Below are positions 8,150-17,406 of a stretch of DNA of 46,482 nt, piece after piece. A program made the translations under genes and the position numbers. The notes beneath the pieces were generated by a model. That model searched no databases, was not told the origin of the DNA, and saw nothing but the letters and a program-made list of their open reading frames with translations. The DNA lies in IMG/VR virus record IMGVR_UViG_3300035670_000367, positions 1 to 46,482 of that record; one strand, written 5' to 3'. How positions within the stretch are numbered: position 1 is the stretch's first letter; each line of letters opens with the position of its first letter. This DNA is from a virus.

Positions 8150-9877
8150 ATGTACAACATATTTAAAAGACCTATGTTTAAAATGGGTGGCATGACTCAA
8201 GGAACAGGAATCATGTCTCACGTAGAATCAAGACCAAAATATTTTGGTGGAGGAAGAATCATGGCTCAAGGAGGTTATGATCCTAGAGGAGTTTACTTCG
8301 GTCCTGGACCAGATCCAAGAGGAACTTATTTTGGACCAGAGCCAAGATCAACAGGAACTACAGGAATGTTTGATCCATTTAATCCTAATCCAAGGCCTAC
8401 AACTACAACAGGAGTTCTTCCTGCTGAAGAAAGAGGATTAGCTGCAAGACAAAAAATAGCAGAACAAGCTACAAGATTTGGAAGAGCTGTTCCAAAAATA
8501 ACATCTACAGCATTAGGATTTGGAAGAGGATTTTTAGGACCCGCAGTAACTAGTGGTCTAGGAGTCACAGGACTTATTGCAGCACCTATTGCAGCTGTTG
8601 GAGCACTTGCATATGCTGGTAGAGCTAGAAATCAATCTGAACTAGATTATATTAAAAATACTATTCCACCATCTGAAGCATCTTCAGAAGGAGAATATGA
8701 TGCTTATATGGCTGGAAAAACTGCAGCTTATAATGAAGGAGTTGCAAAAGGAGAAAAAGAACTTTCTTTCTTTGAAAGTGTTACAAAACCTACAACACCA
8801 GAAACAACAGGTCCTACACCATCAATAACTGGTTTAAATCAATTTAAAGGAATGACAGGAAGAGGAACTATTACTACATCAGTTGATCCTGTAACTGGTG
8901 ATGTTGTTGATAATACAACAGGAGAAGTTGTTAAATCTGAAGAAATACCAGTTTCTAAACCAGATGCAGCTAGACCAGCTACTTACAAAGAAACAGATCC
9001 AAGAGCTGAAATTAAAAAAGAAATCGAACTTATAAAAGAATCAGTAGGTGACGAAGCAAGTGGAGGAGAACTTGCTTTAATAGTTTCAAGAGCATTAGCT
9101 ACTCCTGGAACAATAGCTGATAAAATTAGAGCTGCTACAGAACTTGCAATTCCTCTTGTTAAAGAGAAAAGAAAAGGCAGAAGAGAGATAGCATTAAAAG
9201 CTTATGAAGCTTTCAAGGACAAAGAAAAAACTCAAATAGCTGCAGGTAAAAGAGGAGAAACTGGACAGATAATAGATCAATATGTTGCAGGTAGAATTAA
9301 AGCTGGTGATAAAAGAGATCCAGCAATTATTGCAAATGAATTTATAGAAGATAGGTTTTTAGGTGCTGGAAAAGAAGAAGGTGCTCTTCAAAAAGTAATT
9401 TTTAGTGAAGATTATAAATCTACAATTAAACCAGCTATAGATAAATTAAATAAATATGAACGTCAAAAACAAATAACTGGTAAACTATCAAAAGAAGAAC
9501 AAAAAATGTTAGATGACGCTAAATTTACAGTTGATCAATATATTAAAAAATATCCACAATTTAAACAATACATAACAACTGAGACTCTTGCCACTGGAGG
9601 AAGAGTTGGTTTAGCTGAAGGAACACAACCTGAACCAGTAATAGAAGAAACTGTAATGAAAGAAGGTCCTTCTGATGTAGCTATTAAACCTGTAAATAAA
9701 TTAAGTTATCCAGAATTAAGAGATAGATTACCTAAAGAAATTACTGACGATATAGTTCAGTTAATAGCAAATAGTGAAGAAGCTTTACAAGATTTTGCTT
9801 ATATAAGAACTCAAAGAGATATTAATGATTTTAATGTTAAGTACGGTGTTAATTTAATATTGCCAGCAACAAGGTAG
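8150..9877 (+). CDS. Internal virion protein with central membrane segment
   Basis: 575 aa. The N-terminus has RPMFKMGGMTQGTGIMS and repeated P-R-G-x-Y-F-G-P elements. A hydrophobic segment (GLGVTGLIAAPIAAVGALAY) near residues 140-160 could insert in a membrane. A charged helical region follows, with a second GGRVGLAEGT motif near residue 485. N-terminal Met/Gly motifs of this kind are common in uncultured marine phages. An ejection or internal core role is likely from position. Start ATG 8150 lies two bases after the previous stop. Confidence 0.55.
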   Translation: MYNIFKRPMFKMGGMTQGTGIMSHVESRPKYFGGGRIMAQGGYDPRGVYFGPGPDPRGTYFGPEPRSTGTTGMFDPFNPNPRPTTTTGVLPAEERGLAARQKIAEQATRFGRAVPKITSTALGFGRGFLGPAVTSGLGVTGLIAAPIAAVGALAYAGRARNQSELDYIKNTIPPSEASSEGEYDAYMAGKTAAYNEGVAKGEKELSFFESVTKPTTPETTGPTPSITGLNQFKGMTGRGTITTSVDPVTGDVVDNTTGEVVKSEEIPVSKPDAARPATYKETDPRAEIKKEIELIKESVGDEASGGELALIVSRALATPGTIADKIRAATELAIPLVKEKRKGRREIALKAYEAFKDKEKTQIAAGKRGETGQIIDQYVAGRIKAGDKRDPAIIANEFIEDRFLGAGKEEGALQKVIFSEDYKSTIKPAIDKLNKYERQKQITGKLSKEEQKMLDDAKFTVDQYIKKYPQFKQYITTETLATGGRVGLAEGTQPEPVIEETVMKEGPSDVAIKPVNKLSYPELRDRLPKEITDDIVQLIANSEEALQDFAYIRTQRDINDFNVKYGVNLILPATR

Positions 9878-9884
9878 GTTTACC

Positions 9885-12800
9885 ATGGCAACAGCTTTTG
9901 AAGAATTATTAGCTTCCACACAAACAGAAGATACATCCACAGAAGAAGTTCTTCCTACAAAAGGAACTGCTACAGCAGGTGATTATTTACTAGATGTTGT
10001 AAGAGCTCCCCTTAAAGGAGCAAGCAAAGCAGTTCAAGGTTTATTACAGCTTGGTGTTCTTCCAATAGACTATTTAGCAAATACAAATTTAATAAATGGT
10101 ATTGATGATATTTTTAATAAAATTACTCCAGATACAAAGACAGGCATTGGAGATATTGCAGCAACTCTTGTTCAATATGGTGCTCCATTAGGGGTAGCAA
10201 CAAAATTAGCTGGTGGTATAAAATTTTTAAACAGAGTTACAGAAACAAAAAAACTTTCTTCTTTAAATGCTTTAGGTAAAACAGGAGAACTTGTTAGAAG
10301 AGCTGGTTATTATGGAACAATCGGAGGCATATCTGATTTTGTTGCATCTGTACCAGGTGATGACAAAACATTATCTGAAACATTTGGGTTTACCGAAACT
10401 TCTGAAAAAGACATAGATCAATTAGAAGGAAGTGATAAAGCAAAAGAAGTTTTAAAAGAAAAATTAAAATTTGGAGCTGAAGGCACGGTCATTGGGGGTG
10501 CTATCCCTTTATTAGCTCCAGCCGGATCTTTAGGTATAAAATATGGGTTAGTTGCAGCAAAACCGATTACTTATGTTGGTGGTCAGGCTCTAAGAGCAGT
10601 AGATTATGCAGTTGTAAATCCATTATCAAAATTAATCGCTGGAACAGATAGTGCTGGTTTAATTCCAAAAATAATAACTAAAGGTGGTGAATTAATAGAT
10701 ACTGCCATTACTAAAACAGGATTACCGAAAATGGAAGATTGGAAATTTAGTTCTCGTGAAGGTAGTTTTGGTAACAAAATAATTAAAGCACTGGATACCG
10801 TAAAAAATCAATTTGCATCGGCAGGCCCATTAGGTCCTGTTCTTAAATCTCAAAAAGATAAAATTGATTTAGAAATTTTAGCCAAACGAGACACCATTGG
10901 TAAGTATGCTGATAGAATAGATAATACATTAGAAGATATAGTAAATAATTTTAAAACAAAATTATTTAATGAAGGAGAATCTATGTTGTCTCTTCAAGTA
11001 GAAAAAAATAAAATATTTGATTATTTAACTGCAAGTAAAGATCAAGCAGAAAAAGCATTTCAACAAATTAATCCAGCTGTAAGAAATGAAGCTAAAACTT
11101 TAAAACAAATATTAAAAGAATCTAATTTAGAGTACGGTAAATTTTTATCAACAGAAGCTGGAGATTCTTATAAAAAAATAGGACAAGATATTATTCAAGA
11201 TGCTGATAGTTTTTTTAGACAAAGATTTGCAGCATTTAATAATCCTAAATTTAGATTTGATCCCACTACAAATAAAGAAGCGGTAGAAACAATGGAAAAA
11301 GTTATTAATTCAAATAAAGATTTAAGAATGATTGTTAAACAAGCAGCAAAAACAACCGATGAATCTTCTGATGCTTATAAAACTGAATTAAAAAAACAAG
11401 CTAATAATAGATTAGAAGAATTAAAAAAAAGAATAATTTATTCTGATAAATCTCCAGAAGTTCAAATAAATGAATTGGCTAAATCTTTTAGAATAGATTT
11501 AGATAAAGGAATATTAAAACCAGGAGAACAGTTACCTGATGTTGTTAAAAAATTATTTTCTTCTCCGGAAGATGCTGTCATTGCAGGTAAAAAAATACCT
11601 GTAACTGATTACAGATCAGCTTTAATAGATACACTTACTCAACAATCTAAAGATATATATTCTACAAGATTTTTTAATTTTGTAGAAAAGTTTGGTTTAG
11701 AAAATAATATTGTATTTAGAAATTTAGATGAAGCTATAGCTAAAGGAAAACCTACAAATAATTTACAAGTTATACAACAAAGAGGTCCAGAGTTATTTTA
11801 TAAATCAAGTGATTTATTTAATAAAAATTATTATACAACACCTGAAATAGCTAACGCTTTATTAGAAACTAAAGCTGGTTTAGATAAATTGTTTGACATA
11901 CCTTTTTACAAAAGTTTAATGACTGTTAAATCAGCAGCGCAGGTTTTTAAAACCATATTTTCTCCAGTTACTCAAGTCAGAAACGTATCTACCGCTTCAT
12001 TTTTTCCATTAGCAAGTGGTTTAATAGGAGGAAGAGTATCTTTAAAAGATTCATTTAAACTTGTAGCAGAAGATATTTTTACTGGATCTAAAACTAATTT
12101 AGAAAATTTAGTTAATTATATTGAGGACGGAATAAAAAGAGGAATTTTAGATCAAAACATACAAGTAAATGAAGTTAGAACTATTTTAGAAAGAGCAAGA
12201 GGTGGTAAAATAAATTTTGAAACGTTTATGAATACTCCAATTGTTAAAAAATTAACTGATATTTATCAAGGGGGTGATAATATTTGGAAAATATACTCTG
12301 ATAAATTTTATCAATCAGCATTACAACCTGCAATTAAAAATTTTGATGATGTCGCAGATTGGTACAGAACAGTTGCTAAACAAGAATATATACCTATTAA
12401 TCCTTTAACTGGTCAAACAAAATCGTTAGATGAAGCTATAAAAGATATATCAGCATATCTTGTAACAAACACAATACCAACTTATAGCAAAGTTCCTCAA
12501 ATTATAAAAAATTTAAGAGCTCTTCCTTTTGGAAATTTTATAGCATTCCCTGCAGAAATATTAAGAACAAGTTCTAATTTATTAGCTTTAGGAGCTAGAG
12601 AACTTACAAGTACAAATCCTTTTATAAGACAAATGGGGGCTAGAAGATTAATAGGAACAGCAGCAACATTTGGAGGAGTTGGAACAGTAATTCAACAAAC
12701 TGCTCAAGCTATTACAGGAGTGAATCAAGATATTATGGATTCTTTTCAAAGATCGTTTGCTCCTGAATATCAAAAAAACTCAACATTAATTCCATTAACT

Positions 12801-13994
12801 CAACCAGATGAAAATGGAAAATTTAAATATGTTAATTTTTCTTATTCAAATCCATACAATTCAATACTGCAGCCTATAAATGCAGTGTTAAAATCTTACG
12901 GTGATGGAACATTAAATAAAGACAGTGTTGACAAAATTGTTTTAAATTCTTTATTTGGAAATCCTGTAACAGGAAGACCAGGAGCTTTGACTGAATTCTT
13001 TTCACCATTTGTAGAAGAATCTATAGGTACTGAAAGGGCTTTTGATATAATATTTAGAGATGGACGAAAACAATCAGGAGGTAGAGTTTTTTATCCAAGA
13101 GATGATTTACAAACTAAAATAGCAAGAGGTTTAGAACATGTAGTAGAAGGATTAACCCCTGGAGCTTTTACTTCTGCTCAAAGAGTATGGGAAGGTGCTA
13201 CTGGTAAATTTACTGATTCAGGAACATTGAGAGATAGTAAAAATGAATTAATAGCATTAATGTCTGGTGTAAGAGTAGAAGAAGCTAAACCAAAATCAAG
13301 TATGCCTTTTATTATAAATGCTTTTAATGAAGATAAAAGAAATATTGGAAGTAAATTTTCTGCTGTTGCTTATAATGCTGGATCTTCGCAAGAACAAAAA
13401 ATAGATGCTTATAAAAATTTTATATTAGATTCTTTTAATTCTCAAAACCGATTGTATCAAACTATAAAAGATGCTCAACAATTAGGTGTAGATGAAGGTG
13501 ATTTAAGAACTATTTTATTTCAACGTTTAAAGAATAGAACAGACGTTAATAATTTATTAAACGGTGTATTCAAACCACCTTCTTATAGTATAGATAGATT
13601 TAGAAGTTTAATCAGTAGATTAGAATCTGAAGATCCTATGGCAGCAGCTAAATTTGAAAATCAAATAGATGTTGTAAAAGATATTTATAAAGATCTTCAA
13701 AATGAATTAAGAGGATATGATTTAGGAACTCCTTATGGAGATTTAGAGGATAAAATAAATAGGATATTAACTCCCTCTGTAAGGACTTTTAGAAGAGCTC
13801 CAACAACCCCTATTTTAAGTAGACCAATTGAACCTAGAGTAGAGTTACCTACTAACATAGCCTCAAGACCTGTTGAACAAACAGTAGTTGCTACACAACC
13901 ACAACAACAGTTCATTGCAGGTAATTTAGGTCAACAATATAATTTACTGCCTACTTCGGCTGAAAAATTAGAATTTTTAAATAGGGTAGTATAA
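9885..13994 (+). CDS. Large internal virion / DNA-ejection protein, 1369 aa
   Basis: This is the largest protein in the window, in the place where T7-like phages keep gp16-type and P22-like phages gp16/gp20-type ejection proteins. It has several amphipathic or hydrophobic stretches (GTVIGGAIPLLAPAGSLGIK near residue 200; TASFFPLASGLIGG near 705), long helical regions and a Pro-rich C-terminal tail. I see no lytic transglycosylase signature (Glu-Ser followed by an NxxG-type loop) and no peptidase motif. Its start follows GGTTTACC, a poor ribosome-binding site, so translation may depend on coupling. Confidence 0.6.
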   Translation: MATAFEELLASTQTEDTSTEEVLPTKGTATAGDYLLDVVRAPLKGASKAVQGLLQLGVLPIDYLANTNLINGIDDIFNKITPDTKTGIGDIAATLVQYGAPLGVATKLAGGIKFLNRVTETKKLSSLNALGKTGELVRRAGYYGTIGGISDFVASVPGDDKTLSETFGFTETSEKDIDQLEGSDKAKEVLKEKLKFGAEGTVIGGAIPLLAPAGSLGIKYGLVAAKPITYVGGQALRAVDYAVVNPLSKLIAGTDSAGLIPKIITKGGELIDTAITKTGLPKMEDWKFSSREGSFGNKIIKALDTVKNQFASAGPLGPVLKSQKDKIDLEILAKRDTIGKYADRIDNTLEDIVNNFKTKLFNEGESMLSLQVEKNKIFDYLTASKDQAEKAFQQINPAVRNEAKTLKQILKESNLEYGKFLSTEAGDSYKKIGQDIIQDADSFFRQRFAAFNNPKFRFDPTTNKEAVETMEKVINSNKDLRMIVKQAAKTTDESSDAYKTELKKQANNRLEELKKRIIYSDKSPEVQINELAKSFRIDLDKGILKPGEQLPDVVKKLFSSPEDAVIAGKKIPVTDYRSALIDTLTQQSKDIYSTRFFNFVEKFGLENNIVFRNLDEAIAKGKPTNNLQVIQQRGPELFYKSSDLFNKNYYTTPEIANALLETKAGLDKLFDIPFYKSLMTVKSAAQVFKTIFSPVTQVRNVSTASFFPLASGLIGGRVSLKDSFKLVAEDIFTGSKTNLENLVNYIEDGIKRGILDQNIQVNEVRTILERARGGKINFETFMNTPIVKKLTDIYQGGDNIWKIYSDKFYQSALQPAIKNFDDVADWYRTVAKQEYIPINPLTGQTKSLDEAIKDISAYLVTNTIPTYSKVPQIIKNLRALPFGNFIAFPAEILRTSSNLLALGARELTSTNPFIRQMGARRLIGTAATFGGVGTVIQQTAQAITGVNQDIMDSFQRSFAPEYQKNSTLIPLTQPDENGKFKYVNFSYSNPYNSILQPINAVLKSYGDGTLNKDSVDKIVLNSLFGNPVTGRPGALTEFFSPFVEESIGTERAFDIIFRDGRKQSGGRVFYPRDDLQTKIARGLEHVVEGLTPGAFTSAQRVWEGATGKFTDSGTLRDSKNELIALMSGVRVEEAKPKSSMPFIINAFNEDKRNIGSKFSAVAYNAGSSQEQKIDAYKNFILDSFNSQNRLYQTIKDAQQLGVDEGDLRTILFQRLKNRTDVNNLLNGVFKPPSYSIDRFRSLISRLESEDPMAAAKFENQIDVVKDIYKDLQNELRGYDLGTPYGDLEDKINRILTPSVRTFRRAPTTPILSRPIEPRVELPTNIASRPVEQTVVATQPQQQFIAGNLGQQYNLLPTSAEKLEFLNRVV

Positions 13995-14215
13995 TGGCCA
14001 ACGGAAAAGAACCTAAAACAACAGGAGAACATATAGTAGCATTATATGGCCATATAACTGGCTTAAAAAGAGATTTAAGAGAACTTCGGGAAGAGTCTTC
14101 ACAAATGCATGAAAAATTTGAAAGAAAGTTTGATGCTCTTACTTGGTGGATTATAGCTGGACTTGGTTCAACGATTGCAATTTTGGTTGGAATAGCTTTT
14201 CATCTATTAAAATAA
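13994..14215 (+). CDS. Small C-tail-anchored membrane protein (holin/XhlA-like)
   Basis: 73 aa, starting inside the stop codon of the large virion gene. The N-terminal half is charged and coiled (EHIVALYGHITGLKRDLREL). The C-terminus is a single membrane helix (WWIIAGLGSTIAILVGIAFH) with almost nothing after it. This layout resembles haemolysin XhlA-like and some holin-associated phage proteins. A lysis role is possible but not shown: the lysis enzymes are 10 kb away. Confidence 0.55.
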   Translation: MANGKEPKTTGEHIVALYGHITGLKRDLRELREESSQMHEKFERKFDALTWWIIAGLGSTIAILVGIAFHLLK

Positions 14216-14224
14216 AAGGTTGCG

Positions 14225-14244
14225 TATAGTTTAAAAAAACTATA
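14225..14244 (+). other. Perfect 8-bp AT-rich hairpin before speD
   Basis: TATAGTTT and AAACTATA form a perfect stem around AAAA. No U-tract follows, so it is not a classical terminator. It lies between the end of the virion operon and speD and could be an operator or transcript-end structure. Confidence 0.4.
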
Positions 14245-14254
14245 TTAGGCGATT

Positions 14255-14827
14255 ATGAATAAACTTTTAGTACACAAACATTTAATTATTCGTGCTGAAG
14301 CTAAAAATCCTCCAATGGATGTTGCTGTTCTTCGCAAGTGGTTTCAAAAATTTATTAATGAAATTGGAATGAAAGTTATGATGGGTCCATATATTAAATA
14401 TTCTCACATGGTAGGTAATCGAGGAATCACAGGAGCAGCTATCATAGAAACAAGTCATATAGTAATGCATGTTTGGGATGAACCCGATCCCGCCTTATTA
14501 CAATTTGATGTCTATTCCTGTGGCGAGTTTGACCCTGAAACAATTTGTAATAAAATAAAAAAAGATTTTAATACTACAAAAATAGAATATAAATTTCTAG
14601 ATCGTGAACATGATCTACAAGAAATACATACTTTAACATATACAGATCCGATAGTTAAAAATTATGAGAATAGAGAAATAGAAAAGAAAAATAATGCATT
14701 ATTAAAAAGTAGAAAAGAAGTTGAGATTAATGGTAGTGGGACTCATGGATATAGAATTAAAGAAGGTATTCATAAAGGCACAGTTGTTGGCCATATTACA
14801 AGAGAAAAATCAGTACTTGAAAATTAA
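14255..14827 (+). CDS. speD: S-adenosylmethionine decarboxylase proenzyme (SpeD-like)
   Basis: 190 aa. The bacterial-type AdoMetDC core is clear: a processing segment with S67-H68 (ETSHIVMHVW), a second histidine at 72, and C89 in FDVYSCGEF. By comparison with known enzymes, S67 would become the pyruvoyl group, H72 would assist processing and C89 would be the proton donor. The glutamate that normally precedes the serine is Thr66 here, with a glutamate one position earlier. The enzyme would decarboxylate SAM for spermidine synthesis, although SpeD-fold proteins that act on arginine or ornithine are known. A charged C-terminal extension of about 50 residues is extra. It stands apart from the virion operon, with hsp20 next. 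Confidence 0.85.
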   Translation: MNKLLVHKHLIIRAEAKNPPMDVAVLRKWFQKFINEIGMKVMMGPYIKYSHMVGNRGITGAAIIETSHIVMHVWDEPDPALLQFDVYSCGEFDPETICNKIKKDFNTTKIEYKFLDREHDLQEIHTLTYTDPIVKNYENREIEKKNNALLKSRKEVEINGSGTHGYRIKEGIHKGTVVGHITREKSVLEN

Positions 14828-14834
14828 TAAATAA

Positions 14835-14906
14835 TCATTATATCTCCTCTAGGTTGCATCATGTGGATGGACCAATTAACTTGCTTAACAAAGGAGATAA
14901 TTATGA
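14835..14906 (+). promoter_or_regulatory. Possible RNA thermometer masking the hsp20 ribosome-binding site
   Basis: TATCTCCT at 14841-14848 is perfectly complementary to AGGAGATA at 14892-14899, which contains the hsp20 Shine-Dalgarno sequence. After a small internal loop, TCAT at 14835-14838 can pair with ATGA at 14903-14906, covering the start codon. The loop between holds a second hairpin (CATC 14857-14860 with GATG 14866-14869, extended by GGT/ACC). RNA thermometers that hide the ribosome-binding site are a known control of small heat-shock genes. Function here is inference. Confidence 0.5.
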
Positions 14907-15325
14907 CAAACCTAGAAGTTTTCAATAATTTAAATAAGCAACTATTCAACGGATCAACAAAGTTTTTTGATGATGCGTTTGAAAATATTTTTGACACGTG
15001 GTCAAAAGTACAATCATTCCCTTTCTATAACGTAGTAAAATACTCAAAGGGTAAATACGGATTAGAAATCGGTTTAGCTGGCTACAACAAAGAGAACGTA
15101 CTTGTAGAAGTTAAAGATGGTATCTTAACAATAGAAGGAAAAGTAGAAGATAAGAATGTAGACTATGTACAAAAAGGTCTAGCATTTAGAAAATTTTTCA
15201 AACAGTTTGAATTAGCTAAAGACGTAATAGTTGATGAAGCTGAAATGAAAGATGGTCTACTTAAAATCAAACTTGGTTTTAACGAACCTAAAGATATTGA
15301 AGGCGTTAAAATAGATATTAAGTAA
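14903..15325 (+). CDS. Small heat-shock protein, Hsp20/alpha-crystallin family
   Basis: The start is ATG 14903, 6 bases after AAGGAG. The protein is 140 aa, normal for IbpA-like sHSPs. The N-terminal arm is Phe-rich, followed by an alpha-crystallin domain with GLEIGLAGYNKENVLVEVKD and the conserved GLAFRKFFKQFEL and MKDGLLKIKL segments near the end. The C-terminal I-x-I-type tail is weak (VKIDIK). It would hold unfolding proteins during infection. Marine phages are known to carry hsp20. It lies between speD and a tiny membrane protein. Confidence 0.9.
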   Translation: MTNLEVFNNLNKQLFNGSTKFFDDAFENIFDTWSKVQSFPFYNVVKYSKGKYGLEIGLAGYNKENVLVEVKDGILTIEGKVEDKNVDYVQKGLAFRKFFKQFELAKDVIVDEAEMKDGLLKIKLGFNEPKDIEGVKIDIK

Positions 15326-15408
15326 TGAGTATACCACTACAACTTTTATTTATTTTTACAGTTGCTGCGGCAATCGTATTTTTAATTATTTATAATAATT
15401 ATAAGTAA
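15325..15408 (+). CDS. 27-aa single-span membrane peptide
   Basis: The ATG overlaps the hsp20 stop (TAATG). The reading is MSIPLQLLFIFTVAAAIVF followed by LIIYNNYK: one membrane helix and a short basic end. The overlap and clean hydrophobic profile support a real micro-gene, but nothing indicates its role. It ends about 30 bases before the convergent helicase gene. Confidence 0.5.
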   Translation: MSIPLQLLFIFTVAAAIVFLIIYNNYK

Positions 15409-15440
15409 TGATGCCTTATAACCAAGAGGAAAATGATTGG

Positions 15441-16883
15441 TTAAATCCAGTCCTTTAATTCTTCGCCCATTACTTTAGAAGCTATATCAACTTTTTTGCG
15501 GAGGGCATCTACTATTTTTTCATCTACAGTGCCCTCTGCAATAATATCAATATAAGTCATTTTTCTTTTTTGCCCGGCTCTATTTATTCTTGCCTCTGAT
15601 TGAGTTCTTTTTTCTAAATCATAACCATTAGAATAATAAATCATTACATTACCTGCAGTGAGTGTAATACCATAACCTCCTGTTTGTGGTGTTCCAATTA
15701 AAAATCTAACTTTACTATTTTCATCTTGAAATAGTTTTATATTATTTTGTCTAATTTCACTTGGTGTATCTCCATAGTAAGTCACATAAGAATCAGGACC
15801 ATATTCTTTTTTAATTGCTTCAACTATTACTTCAATATCATATTTATAATGTGCCCATATAACAGCTTTGTTTTCTACTTCACTTAATATATCCATCAAA
15901 GCATCTAATCTTTCATTTTTTATTTTTTGTATAGTTCCATCATCTGATTTAAAATGGCCACAAGTAATCTGATGCAATCTCATTAATTGAACAAGAGCAG
16001 TAGCAGTTGTCATAAGTTTACCATCTAGCTGTGCTAAAGCTAATTGTTTCATAGATTGATAAATTTTTTGTTGTTCTTTTGATAGTTGAATAATTCTTTT
16101 TGTAAAAGAATGAGATGGTAAATCCAAACAATCTTCTTTTAAAACTCTATAAGAAAACTGCTCTATTCGTTGTGATAGTTCATCTAAATTTTTATAACCC
16201 ACTACTATTTGAACTGAACGACCTCCAAAGTTGGCTGTTCTTAAAACAGAATATCTAGATTTAAAAGCGTAATAAGAAGTGTAATCTAATAAACCTTCAT
16301 TTAAAAATTCACATTGTTTATATAAATCTAAAGGAGATTTAGTAACAGGAGATCCTGTTAATATTCTTCTATACTTTGCAGATTTACCTAACTGAACAAT
16401 AGATCTTGTTCTGATAGCATCTGGATTTTTAATAGTGGTAGATTCATCTATTGCCATTAAAGTTTCGTGGCAGCTTAAAAATTTATTTGCAAATGTTACA
16501 CCATTTTTTGTAGATAAAGCTTCTACATTCATAACCAAAATATGAAGATCTGTTCCTGTTTCAAATAATGCATCCACCTCTTTAGACACTATTTCATTAC
16601 CTTTCATAAAGGATGCTTTCCATAGCACCATCTTTTTTTCTATATGTGTTGGCATATGATTTGGAATTTCTATATCAAACCAGTTTTGATAAACTCCTTT
16701 TGGAGCAACAATTAAAGCACCATTAATTTTTCCCTTATCATATAGCATGGCTATATTATCAATAAGAACTTTTGATTTACCTGTACCCATCTCCATGAAA
16801 TAAGCGAAATGAGCTTTATTCCAGGACTTTTCTAACGCAGTTATTTGATGTGCGTATGGTTTAGTTTTAAACTTGTAATTCAT
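15441..16883 (-). CDS. SNF2/DEAD-like superfamily 2 helicase
   Basis: 480 aa. Walker A is MEMGTGKS at residues 30-37, motif II is DEST at 146-149, and motif III is LTGSPVTKSPLDLY at about 175. The C-terminal domain has GTPQTGGYGITLTAGNVMI and then YDLEKRTQSEARINRAGQ, typical of SNF2-like phage helicases. It probably remodels or unwinds DNA during replication or recombination. It is the only large gene on the minus strand apart from small terminase, and has its own consensus promoter at 16915-16944. Confidence 0.85.
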   Translation of the reverse strand: MNYKFKTKPYAHQITALEKSWNKAHFAYFMEMGTGKSKVLIDNIAMLYDKGKINGALIVAPKGVYQNWFDIEIPNHMPTHIEKKMVLWKASFMKGNEIVSKEVDALFETGTDLHILVMNVEALSTKNGVTFANKFLSCHETLMAIDESTTIKNPDAIRTRSIVQLGKSAKYRRILTGSPVTKSPLDLYKQCEFLNEGLLDYTSYYAFKSRYSVLRTANFGGRSVQIVVGYKNLDELSQRIEQFSYRVLKEDCLDLPSHSFTKRIIQLSKEQQKIYQSMKQLALAQLDGKLMTTATALVQLMRLHQITCGHFKSDDGTIQKIKNERLDALMDILSEVENKAVIWAHYKYDIEVIVEAIKKEYGPDSYVTYYGDTPSEIRQNNIKLFQDENSKVRFLIGTPQTGGYGITLTAGNVMIYYSNGYDLEKRTQSEARINRAGQKRKMTYIDIIAEGTVDEKIVDALRKKVDIASKVMGEELKDWI

Positions 16884-16914
16884 AATATTTTACTTTATCT
16901 TTCTATAAAAATGC

Positions 16915-16944
16915 ATTATATCATAACTATAATTTAATTGTCAA
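16915..16944 (-). promoter_or_regulatory. Consensus sigma70-type promoter for the minus-strand helicase
   Basis: Read on the minus strand: TTGACA (16944-16939), an 18-base spacer, TATAAT (16920-16915). Both hexamers are perfect. Transcription would start about 25 bases before the helicase ATG. Confidence 0.75.
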
Positions 16945-16954
16945 GTAAAGAAAG

Positions 16955-17311
16955 ATGGACACAACAGTATACGTAATACAAGAATTACCAGGAACTAGAG
17001 CTGGTCAACCTAAATTTAATATTATGGGTGCAGCCAAATATGGTAAACTAAAAGTATTATTACCTGAATATTCTCAAATGGTGTTGAGTCCAGGACCTTT
17101 AATACTTAAATTAAGATCATTATTAAAAGATTATACTGAAAAAGATTATTTACTACTTACAGGTGATCCTGCAATTATAGGTGTAGCATGTTCTATTGCT
17201 GCAGATATTACAAACGGTAGATATAATTTATTAAAATGGGATAGACAAGAACAAGTTTATTATCCAATAGAAATTAATTTATTTGAGAAAGGACTTGTTG
17301 AAGAAAATTAA
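16955..17311 (+). CDS. Conserved phage protein of unknown function, 118 aa
   Basis: It starts divergently from the helicase, after AAAGAAAG. The protein is a mixed alpha/beta fold without cysteines: YVIQELPGTRAGQPKFNIMG, then LSPGPLILKLRSLLKDYTEK and LLLTGDPAIIGVACSIAADI. I recognise it only as a type of protein found near replication genes in marine phages. No motif gives an activity. A TATAAT-like element at 16928-16933 could serve as its -10. Confidence 0.65.
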   Translation: MDTTVYVIQELPGTRAGQPKFNIMGAAKYGKLKVLLPEYSQMVLSPGPLILKLRSLLKDYTEKDYLLLTGDPAIIGVACSIAADITNGRYNLLKWDRQEQVYYPIEINLFEKGLVEEN

Positions 17312-17324
17312 TTTATCCTACATC

Positions 17325-17353
17325 TTGACATATTTATAATTTTACATTATAAT
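17325..17353 (+). promoter_or_regulatory. Consensus sigma70-type promoter for the replication operon
   Basis: TTGACA at 17325-17330, a 17-base spacer and TATAAT at 17348-17353 are perfect. It precedes the first replication gene by about 50 bases and probably drives 17.4-24.7 kb. A 13-codon reading frame (17361-17402) lies in the leader. Confidence 0.8.
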
Positions 17354-17406
17354 TAGTTTCATGAAAAAAATAGAAAGAAAACAAACAATAAACAGAAAGT
17401 AATAAA

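Noticed and set aside
9885-13994. Lytic transglycosylase domain in the 1369-aa protein
   Set aside because: I searched for the Glu-Ser and following conserved loops and did not find a convincing set.
15408-15458. 16-codon frame overlapping the 27-aa membrane peptide stop
   Set aside because: The overlap is attractive, but the frame is too short to judge and runs into the 3' end of the convergent helicase.
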